Assembly: GCF_026586805.1 (NCBI RefSeq)
Contig: NZ_JAPFHA010000027.1
Location: 1-62,712 of the forward strand
DNA from: Niveibacterium sp. 24ML
Lineage (GTDB): Bacteria; Pseudomonadota; Gammaproteobacteria; Burkholderiales; Rhodocyclaceae
Direction: 5' to 3'
Length of the DNA: 62,712 nucleotides
Shown here piece after piece: positions 56,195-62,712 of this stretch. The translations under genes were made by a program, and so were the position numbers. The notes below the pieces were generated by a model. It saw only the letters and a list, made by a program, of their open reading frames with translations, made no database searches and was not told where the DNA came from. The number at the start of each line of letters is the position of its first letter. Position 1 is the first letter of the stretch.

Positions 56195-57202
56195 TCAGTC
56201 GCCGAAAGAGCCAATGAAGATCTGCCCGGACTTCTGGCAGCACCGATAAGGGCGCCACAGCGCCCACACATAACCGGACTCGGCCGAAGTCTTGTTGTCC
56301 CCGAAGGCGCTGAGGTTGACCGCGTCGTTGTCGCCAAAGACCACGCAACTGCCGACCTTCGGGTACTGCATCTGCCACATGCCAGTCGAACCCTTGCGCT
56401 CTTCGAGCTCGGGGGGCAACCACACGCGCTTGTTGTTGCTCGTCGTAGTGCTGTTCTTGCCCACTGCCGTATAGACGTGCGCTTGGCCTGAGCGCGTCAC
56501 GATGTCCCCGACGCGCTGCGCGAGCAGCGCGGAGTTCTTCACGTCATGCTGCTGAACCAGCCAGCCCGTGCGCGGGTAGAGATTTCCCCAGGTGTTGGTG
56601 GGCCAGTTGCCCACCTCGCGCAAGCCGGGTATCCAGGACGCGAAGTTGAGCGCTTCCAGGCCTACGAAATTGCGCCAGGCCAGCCCATCGAGCGGCGTGA
56701 GCATGTAGGGCCGGAAGGCCTGCACCGCAGGCTGAGGGCAGAGGATCGGCAGGGAGGACAGCCACCCATTACTGGCCGCCGAGGGGTGCCCGATCGCATC
56801 GGCATCGCGAAAGCGCGTGTTCTTGTCGACACGCGTCTCGCGCGAGCGCGTGCCGGCGGTATCGAGCGAGCCTACGAGCTTCTCGGCGACCGACATGGCA
56901 CCTTCCTCGACCGTGCGGCCGTAGTCCTTCCAGGGGTGATCCTTGACGTTGTGGAAGGTCGAGACAGCCAGGTCCGGGGCGTAGTGGCGCACCTTGACGC
57001 TGGTCTTGACGCTGCACTTGAAAAGCGCGCACTTGATCCAGAAGCAGGCGCCCACCGGGGTCCACTTGGTGCAGCTACTCATGCCCGAGATGCTCGCGCT
57101 CATCAGCTCGGTGGTGGTCGTTTGCCCCTGCGCGTGGGGGCTGAGCAGCGCCAGCGCGCCACTCAGGGACAAGAGCGCCAGTGCTCGCGTCAGTGCGCTC
57201 AT
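56195..57202 (-). CDS. traU: TraU-like protein (PFL_4710, TIGR03756 family)
   Basis: 335 residues, ATG 57202. A signal peptide, then CTKWTPVGACFWIKC, ILCPQ and a PYRCCQKSGQIF end; many cysteines as in TraU. These proteins are needed for DNA transfer and mating-pair stability and depend on DsbC-type enzymes, one of which is coded nearby. The start overlaps the preceding stop by 4 bp. Confidence 0.85.
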   Translation of the reverse strand: MSALTRALALLSLSGALALLSPHAQGQTTTTELMSASISGMSSCTKWTPVGACFWIKCALFKCSVKTSVKVRHYAPDLAVSTFHNVKDHPWKDYGRTVEEGAMSVAEKLVGSLDTAGTRSRETRVDKNTRFRDADAIGHPSAASNGWLSSLPILCPQPAVQAFRPYMLTPLDGLAWRNFVGLEALNFASWIPGLREVGNWPTNTWGNLYPRTGWLVQQHDVKNSALLAQRVGDIVTRSGQAHVYTAVGKNSTTTSNNKRVWLPPELEERKGSTGMWQMQYPKVGSCVVFGDNDAVNLSAFGDNKTSAESGYVWALWRPYRCCQKSGQIFIGSFGD

Positions 57203-57633
57203 GGCCGTGTCCTCTCTTGTCCATCCTGCGCGATGCGCCGGCGCCAACGCTCGATCGAAACGGCTGTGCGCGTCTCGCCGAAGTCGACGTAGCGCTGGTC
57301 GATCACCGTTGCGGGCACGCGGTCGATGCCGTACTGCAGGGCAAGCCCGACGCCCACGCCCGCCGCAAGGACAGCGTTCTGCAACTGCACCCCCCCAGCG
57401 CGGATGCGCTGCTCGGCGATCGCCGCGGCGCGCTCCGGGTCGCCCGGCAAGCCATCGGAGAGCGTTGCCTCAATCTGGGCGAGTCGGTCGAGCTGGTAGA
57501 CCTGCGCGAGCGCCGGCGCATGCACCGGGATGCTCGATAGCGTGAACACCTCAATGCGCTGGGGCTCAGCCGCGTGCGCAGCAGCGGCGCCGAGACAGAG
57601 CGCGAGAGTGAGCACCACTTGATGCGCGCTCAC
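57199..57633 (-). CDS. TrbC/TraW-like thioredoxin-fold protein (PFL_4709, TIGR03757)
   Basis: 144 residues from a GTG at 57633 (GTGA coupling to the ATPase stop). Signal peptide up to AHAAEP; VQLQNAVLAAGVGVGLALQYGIDRVPATVIDQRYVDFG is the family core, with a thioredoxin-like cis-Pro box VPATV. Periplasmic accessory in pilus assembly. Confidence 0.8.
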   Translation of the reverse strand: MSAHQVVLTLALCLGAAAAHAAEPQRIEVFTLSSIPVHAPALAQVYQLDRLAQIEATLSDGLPGDPERAAAIAEQRIRAGGVQLQNAVLAAGVGVGLALQYGIDRVPATVIDQRYVDFGETRTAVSIERWRRRIAQDGQERTRP

Positions 57634-60467
57634 AGGATCACCCGCGACTTGTCGAGGCGGTCGGCAATCTCGTAGACCGCTTCGAGCTCGGTGCAGCTAC
57701 GCTCGCGCATGATCTTCGCCCGATCGGCCTTCTCGTCCTTTTCGGTCTGGGCCAGCGCCAGGGCCAGCGAGGGCGGCACGTTGCGCACCAGGCATTCGAC
57801 CTGATCGCTCAAGACCACGCCTTCGGTAAATGCCCCCATCTGCTTCTTGGCCGACAAGAGCAGATCGCGCGTTTCCTTGCTGATCGTGCGAAAGCGGCTG
57901 AGTTGCTCAACTTCCTCGTTGGGCATCACCAGGAGCATCCACCACTCCATCATGTTGAGCATGCGCTTGGCGGTGTCGGGGAAGTCCTGCATGTTCTGGG
58001 TCGCGAGCCACAGCCACACACCGAGCTTTCGCCACATCTTCGAGATCTTCACGATGTAGGGCGAGAGCATCGGGTTAGTGGTCACGATGTGCGCCTCGTC
58101 GGTGAGGACCACCGTCGCGCGCTTCTCGTACTGGCGCGCTTCGGCCAGCGCGTTCGCGTAGTTGATCAGCGAGATGTAGGCGATCGTGAGCTGATCCTCG
58201 TAGCCCTCGCGGGCGAGGATGCCGAAGTCCACAATCGTCACATCCGCATCCGGCCAGCCTTGGCCAGCGCGGTTGAAGAACCGCCCGGCGATGCCGTCGC
58301 AGAAGAGGCGCATCGCATCGCTCATTTCCGAGACGCGGCCCCGACGCACTTCCGGGAGCTCGGGGTCGCGCGCAATGTCGGCAAGCGCTTCGACCACATC
58401 TTCGGTGAGCATCATCGGCTTGCCGACATCGCGCGCCTTGCGTGCGGCCGCCTTGATCGCGCGGCGAATCAGCCCTTGATCTGCCCGCGTGAGCTTGGCC
58501 GCTTCGCGCGGATCGCCCCCGGTGATCATGATTCGCGCGGCAATCTCCATCTCGCCCAGGATGTCGCGTTTCTCATCGAGCACGGAGGCGTCGGTCTCTT
58601 CGGCCGCTTCAGGCTCGTCGTCCGAGAGCGGGGCGGGCGACTCGTCCAGTTCGTCAAAGGGCAGTTCGGTGAGCTCAGGGCGCACCGCATCCAGGAGCTT
58701 GTAGGCGTCGGCAAAGGGCGGCAGCGACACGTCCGAGTCGGGGTTGAGCACCACGTGATTGACGGTGAGCCCCAGGCTTGCGCAGTGCTGCCCCAGCAGG
58801 CCAAAGGAGTTGCCGGCGTCGGCGATGATGAAGCGCGGCCGGTGCACTGCGAGGGTCGAGATCGTCAGCGAGTTGCAGGTCGCCGACTTGCCCGCGCCGG
58901 TTGGGCCGAGCAGCAGCAGGTGAGCGTTCTTCTTGCGATCGGCCCGGTGCAGCGGATCCATCATCACCGGCTCGCCGCCGCGATTGAAGAACCACCAGGC
59001 CGGGCGCCCGGTGCCGCGTGCGCGGCCGTAGAGTGGCAGCAGGGCCGCCAGGTGAGACGAGAAGAGAAATCGGCTGCGCAGCGATTCCTTCTGATCGAGC
59101 ACCGGGTCAAAAGCCATCGGCAAGCCCCGGATCCAGGAGTCGACCGCCAAGAGGTCGGCCTGGCGATCGATGAACTTCAGATCCGCCGGCAAGAGCACCG
59201 CATTGGCCGAGTTCACCCGGCGCCGCAGATCCTCTTCGGAGCTGCCGCGCAGGTAGAGGTTGATCACGGTTGGCAGCACCTTGTCGCCGCGCGCAATGCG
59301 CCGCGAGACCTTGATCGCCTGTTCCTTGGCGAGCTGCGCATCGGCCGAGTCACCCACCGAGGCGCGTTTGATCTTGTCGATGTGATCGCGCACCTTGTCC
59401 TGCGCGCGAAAGCTGATCGAGATCGAGAGGATTGCCCCCTCCGGGAGCTTGTCGAAGAGCGCATACAAGCGCCCATCCTTGAAACTGCGCTCGGCAGTCA
59501 GGTGCCCGCTGACCGGGGGCTGGCGCAATGCCTGCAGCGTGAGCACCTGGTGCGGCATGCCGTCGAACCACCACAGGCCCCGCTCGGCATCCGAGCGGGG
59601 CATCGACATGAAGAGCTGCTCGCAGAAGTCATAACCGAACGGCGCATCCGGCCCTTCGCCCGGATAGGGCATCACCTGCAGCAGATCCGTGCCTTCAGGC
59701 AGGGCAGGGGCGGGATTGAACCAGGGCACGAGCCATTCGTAGAGGTGCTTGCGATCCTGGCGGATCGTGCGCACGCCCGCTTGGGCGAGCGCGCCCTCGA
59801 AACGGTCGGTGATGTTGTCCAGTTGTTCGGCCGCCGTGAGCCCGCCGTCTTCGTTGAAGTCGTACCCGGACGGGTAGCGCCGGTAGATACACACCCGCGT
59901 GCGCCGCAGCTTCGCGCAGAAGCGGTTGCCCGACACTTCGTTGTCGGTGAAGAGCCCTTCGCGCCGCGCCACGATCTGCAAGTGCTTGCGCATGCGCGCA
60001 AGGTAATCCTGCGTGAAGGCCGTCGCCCGAATCTCCGGGTCGATGTAGGCCTCCAGGTGGGCGACCGCTGCATCAATGCCCGGATCGTCCTGCACGAAGA
60101 TCTGCATCACCCAGTCGCCTTTCTCCACTTCCGGGAAGGCGCCGTTGAGCACCGTCTGCAGGGCATCGGCCTGGCGCTTGAGAAACTCCTTTGAACGCCC
60201 CTCTGTCGCAGTCGGGATGAGCTCGTAAAGCGCGGCAAGCGAAACCCCGTCTTCGAGCACGAAGACCTTTTTCTCGGGCAGGTAGTCCATCCAGGGCAGA
60301 TGGTCGATCAGTGAGACCGGCCGCTGTCCCATCGTGTGCCGCTGCACGCGCGAGACCGGCTGGTGCTGATAGGGATGCTGTGCTTCGTCCTCGCCATCGA
60401 GGGCCGGGGCGGTTTTCTCGGGCGCGGACGAGGCGCTGGCGAGCACGCGCTTGAGGGTCGCGAGCAT
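57630..60467 (-). CDS. traC: VirB4/TraC-like conjugative transfer ATPase (PFL_4706, TIGR03744)
   Basis: 945 residues, ATG 60467 with GGGAG 5 bases upstream; a GTG at 60473 is the alternative. N-terminal TraC domain; Walker A LLGPTGAGKSATCNS at about 515-528; Walker B region VVLTDEAHIV near 787; the gap holds an acidic insertion (about 605-640, SPAPLSDDEPEAAEETD). It energises pilus assembly and substrate passage. Motif II is DEAH. Length is right for the family. Confidence 0.92.
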   Translation of the reverse strand: MLATLKRVLASASSAPEKTAPALDGEDEAQHPYQHQPVSRVQRHTMGQRPVSLIDHLPWMDYLPEKKVFVLEDGVSLAALYELIPTATEGRSKEFLKRQADALQTVLNGAFPEVEKGDWVMQIFVQDDPGIDAAVAHLEAYIDPEIRATAFTQDYLARMRKHLQIVARREGLFTDNEVSGNRFCAKLRRTRVCIYRRYPSGYDFNEDGGLTAAEQLDNITDRFEGALAQAGVRTIRQDRKHLYEWLVPWFNPAPALPEGTDLLQVMPYPGEGPDAPFGYDFCEQLFMSMPRSDAERGLWWFDGMPHQVLTLQALRQPPVSGHLTAERSFKDGRLYALFDKLPEGAILSISISFRAQDKVRDHIDKIKRASVGDSADAQLAKEQAIKVSRRIARGDKVLPTVINLYLRGSSEEDLRRRVNSANAVLLPADLKFIDRQADLLAVDSWIRGLPMAFDPVLDQKESLRSRFLFSSHLAALLPLYGRARGTGRPAWWFFNRGGEPVMMDPLHRADRKKNAHLLLLGPTGAGKSATCNSLTISTLAVHRPRFIIADAGNSFGLLGQHCASLGLTVNHVVLNPDSDVSLPPFADAYKLLDAVRPELTELPFDELDESPAPLSDDEPEAAEETDASVLDEKRDILGEMEIAARIMITGGDPREAAKLTRADQGLIRRAIKAAARKARDVGKPMMLTEDVVEALADIARDPELPEVRRGRVSEMSDAMRLFCDGIAGRFFNRAGQGWPDADVTIVDFGILAREGYEDQLTIAYISLINYANALAEARQYEKRATVVLTDEAHIVTTNPMLSPYIVKISKMWRKLGVWLWLATQNMQDFPDTAKRMLNMMEWWMLLVMPNEEVEQLSRFRTISKETRDLLLSAKKQMGAFTEGVVLSDQVECLVRNVPPSLALALAQTEKDEKADRAKIMRERSCTELEAVYEIADRLDKSRVIL

Positions 60468-60469
60468 CC

Positions 60470-60967
60470 TCACTCCCCCAAGCGCGCACGGCTGGGCGGC
60501 ACTTCGCCCGGCATCGCGTACTCAACGCGTTCATACATCGGGAACACCGTCACATAGCCGGGCACCGGCGCCCCCGAGGCGCCCAGGTGCGGCGGGACGT
60601 ACATCACCAGATCGGGATTGGGCAGGCGCGCAAAGCGCTGCGTGAGCACCGCGGATTCTTCGCGGGCGTAGCCCGCCGTGCTCGCGCCCACCGCCGCGTC
60701 AAGGTAGAGCGGGGCGGCCGGGGCGGCACTGCGCTTGGGCTGCGCAGCGTCCGTCGCAGCAGGGGCCGCGCTACCGGCCGCGCCGCCGCTTGCCGGGGCC
60801 GGGCCCGGCGAGGGCAGCGTGGTGCCCAACTGGTGCGCGCGGTAGATCTCCAGCATCGTCGGGCCGGTCTTCGGAATCACTTCCTCGCTGGTGGTCGCGC
60901 AGGCAACCATGGCCAAGGCGAGCGGCAGGACCGTGAAGCGTTTTGCTAGGACGTACAGGGGGTGCAT
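60470..60967 (-). CDS. Conjugative transfer lipoprotein (TIGR03751 family)
   Basis: 165 residues, ATG 60967 behind GAGGAGAG. Lipobox MVACAT; then TGPTMLEIYRAHQ, an Ala/Pro linker and the ending PDLVMYVPPHLG...PVPGYVTVFPMYERVEYAMPGE, which is the family end. VirB7-like outer-membrane anchor for the core complex. Stop and the ATPase start are within 3 bp. Confidence 0.82.
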   Translation of the reverse strand: MHPLYVLAKRFTVLPLALAMVACATTSEEVIPKTGPTMLEIYRAHQLGTTLPSPGPAPASGGAAGSAAPAATDAAQPKRSAAPAAPLYLDAAVGASTAGYAREESAVLTQRFARLPNPDLVMYVPPHLGASGAPVPGYVTVFPMYERVEYAMPGEVPPSRARLGE

Positions 60968-61011
60968 GAATCTCTCCTCGAATCGGGGTAGGCGCTGCAG
61001 CGATCGGCCGA

Positions 61012-61362
61012 TCAGGCGGAGCCGCAGCCCGCCGGACAACAGCCCAAGGGGATGCCGTGGCTGCAGTAGCCGTGCTCGGCGTTCCAGTCCTGCTCAGCCT
61101 CGCGCGATGCGCGCGTCTCGTAGCCGAACTCACGGGCGATCGCGAGTGCGGCCTCGCGGTGGCGCGCTTCGAGCTGGGCGAGGCCGGTATCGATCGCACT
61201 GCTGAGCAGTTCCACATAGAGCCCGTCCGAGCAGGCGCAGCGCGCACCGGCGTAGAGCGCCCAGCGCTCGCACGCGCTGCGCCATTGGGTCGCATCGAAC
61301 GGGCTCAGGGTGATCGGCTGGGCGGTCGGGACGGGGTGGTGATGGGTGTGAGCGGTTTGCAT
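61012..61362 (-). CDS. Small Cys/His-rich protein between traB and lipoprotein gene
   Basis: 116 residues. N-terminal HTHHHPVPT and C-terminal GYCSHGIPLGCCPAGCGSA are likely metal- or disulfide-binding. No signal peptide. Not part of the standard gene set as far as I know, so of interest as an accessory factor. 17 bp separate it from traB. Confidence 0.6.
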   Translation of the reverse strand: MQTAHTHHHPVPTAQPITLSPFDATQWRSACERWALYAGARCACSDGLYVELLSSAIDTGLAQLEARHREAALAIAREFGYETRASREAEQDWNAEHGYCSHGIPLGCCPAGCGSA

Positions 61363-61379
61363 GGTCGCGCTCCGGCTGA

Positions 61380-62712
61380 TCAGTCAAGCCGCGCCGTGAC
61401 GCGCGATTGCGCGGCGCGGGCGCGGCGGTAGTCGAGCTTGCGAGCGTCAGGCAGCTTGTCGAGCTCGATCGCGCGATCCATGTGCAGGGCCACGCGCACA
61501 CCGGCCTGCACAAAGATCGCGTCAAAGGAATTGGCCATCCGAGCGGTGATCCAGTTACTGAGCTCATTGGCCGCGCCTGAGGCCGACTTGCCCAGGATGT
61601 ACTTGCCCTGATCGCCGGTCACCGAGCTCGTGGCGCCCCCCGTGAGGGAGCTGGTGCTCGTGGTGGTCTGGGCCGCTGCAGCCGCTTCTGCGGCAATCCC
61701 AAGGGTCTGGATGCCGACTTGGGTGGTGATCCAGGCGGGCGCATTAGTGATCTTCGAGCCGCCGATGCAGGGCACGCCGCGATCGTCGGAGAGCCAGGCG
61801 ATGCGATCTTCCGAGACACCCGTGCTGCTGCCAGCACTGTTCGAGCGCCGGTTCGAGACGGTGCGGATGGTGCCGTCAGCAAAGAGGAAGGTGACCGATT
61901 CGACGTTGCCGTAGACGCAGGAGAGCGTCCAGTCGCCAATGGCCTTGCCCGAGACCACCATGCCCACCACTTCGTCGGGCACATCGAGGCCGTTGGCCGC
62001 GAGGTTCGGGCGACCGATCAGCGCCTTGAACGGCACCGGGTCGGTGACCTTGCCATTGACCGGCACGCGGCCGATCAATGCTGTCATCGTGGTGGATCCG
62101 ATCAGCGTGGCGTTCTCTGGCACCGTGAACCAGGGCTCGGTTTCCGCGACGGGCGCGGCCGTGCTGGAGCGCTGGGCCGCGCCGGGCGCCGTCGCGCTAC
62201 CTGCGTAGGCGCCGCTGCTGACGCCCGCGCCAGTCGGGGGCAGCGCATCGAGCGGGTCGGTGTAGGCCACTTGCGTAGGCGCAGCGTTGTTGCCGCTGCC
62301 CGGTGCGGGCGCCACGGTGCGCCCCATCGGTTCGACCCAGGTGGTGGCGGCCGGATGCGCCCAGGCGTTCGCCCCGCCGGCGGGGGCGCCGCCGCCCTCG
62401 TAACCGAATCCGCCCGGAATGCCGTTAGCGCCGGCAGCGTTGCCGCCTGCGCGCACGCCGCCCCCGGCCACGTCATAGCCCGCGAGGCGCGTCTCCATTT
62501 GCGTCAGGCGCGTGAGCACCCCGCCCATCGGGCCGCTCTCGGTACTGATCTGCTCGCCCACCTTGCGCGCCACTTCATCGACGGTCTGATTGCGATCGCG
62601 CAGCAGCCGCTCATTGCGCTCGCGCAGCTCGGTGTTCTCTTTGGAGACCTGCGCGAGCGAGATGTGCACTTGCTTGAGCTCGGAGGTGAGCGTGCGCAAC
62701 GTGTCCTGCGGC
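61380..62712 (-). CDS. traB: TraB/VirB10-like T4SS protein, main part (PFL_4705, TIGR03752)
   Basis: Main part of the 501-residue TraB, whose first codons lie at 250-1. A coiled coil (KQVHISLAQVSKENTELRERNERLL, about residues 68-95) precedes a Gly/Ala-rich linker and a C-terminal beta-barrel domain with LIGSTTMTALIGRVPVNGKVTDPVPFKALIG, the TrbI/VirB10 pattern. It spans inner and outer membrane in the core complex. Bases 62636-62712 duplicate 1-77 and must be counted once. Confidence 0.9.
   Translation of the reverse strand, partial: PQDTLRTLTSELKQVHISLAQVSKENTELRERNERLLRDRNQTVDEVARKVGEQISTESGPMGGVLTRLTQMETRLAGYDVAGGGVRAGGNAAGANGIPGGFGYEGGGAPAGGANAWAHPAATTWVEPMGRTVAPAPGSGNNAAPTQVAYTDPLDALPPTGAGVSSGAYAGSATAPGAAQRSSTAAPVAETEPWFTVPENATLIGSTTMTALIGRVPVNGKVTDPVPFKALIGRPNLAANGLDVPDEVVGMVVSGKAIGDWTLSCVYGNVESVTFLFADGTIRTVSNRRSNSAGSSTGVSEDRIAWLSDDRGVPCIGGSKITNAPAWITTQVGIQTLGIAAEAAAAAQTTTSTSSLTGGATSSVTGDQGKYILGKSASGAANELSNWITARMANSFDAIFVQAGVRVALHMDRAIELDKLPDARKLDYRRARAAQSRVTARLD
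62636..62712. repeat. Terminal redundancy, right copy
   Basis: Identical to bases 1-77. See the left copy. Confidence 0.95.

Noticed and set aside
57903-60194. 763-residue open frame antisense to the VirB4-like ATPase
   Set aside because: Mirror frame of a clear gene in GC-rich DNA; no domain and no ribosome site.

Overview
The window is one complete circular DNA molecule, opened at an arbitrary point. Bases 1-77 are repeated exactly at 62636-62712, and joining the ends restores one unbroken 501-codon traB frame (250 down to 1, continuing at 62635 down to 61380), so the circle is 62,635 bp. The DNA is GC-rich. Gene families (PFL_46xx/47xx conjugation proteins, TIGR03761, STY4528, DUF3577, DUF3275) are those of proteobacterial genomic-island conjugative elements (GI-type or MPF-G T4SS), so the host is probably a beta- or gammaproteobacterium; no gene identifies a species. 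No tyrosine or large serine integrase is visible, while partition, replication and addiction genes are present, so I read it as a self-replicating conjugative plasmid built from machinery usually found in integrative elements.

Layout. (1) A long leftward operon starts at 9194, runs through position 1 and continues from 62635 to about 49.5 kb. It encodes the mating apparatus: coupling protein TraD, VirB4-like ATPase, TraK/TraB/TraE-like core proteins, pilin-like proteins, TraU/TraG-like proteins, two lytic transglycosylases, lipoproteins and a DsbC-like oxidoreductase. (2) 9.2-9.8 kb is a noncoding region with hairpins, the best place for oriT, followed rightward by an unknown gene and the MOBH relaxase TraI. 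(3) 12.9-26.3 kb is replication and maintenance: ParA, ParB, several winged-helix replication-type proteins, TIGR03761, DUF3158, SSB and an SNF2-type helicase. A 23-bp iteron-like array lies inside the STY4528-like gene. (4) 26.9-37.9 kb is a rightward cluster (DUF3577, DUF3275, a DUF6094-type methyltransferase, a second SNF2-type helicase and many unknown genes). Five genes follow the same covarying pseudoknot RNA, and ten follow a double hairpin, most of them with a gene-specific stem that pairs with the ribosome binding site. (5) 38.0-43.1 kb is cargo: ParDE and a type III restriction-modification system. (6) 43.1-49.2 kb holds a candidate res site, a serine resolvase, a WGR protein, a secreted nuclease, a second ParE-like toxin pair and a SprT-like metalloprotein.

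How it works together. ParAB, the two toxin-antitoxin pairs and the resolvase would stabilise the plasmid; the STY4528-like initiator probably fires from its internal iterons; TraI nicks near 9.5 kb and TraD passes DNA to the T4SS; SSB, helicases and methyltransferases act on the DNA. The two strongest new signals are the reading-frame-independent iteron array at 17494-17700 and the repeated RNA leader system at 26.9-37.8 kb.
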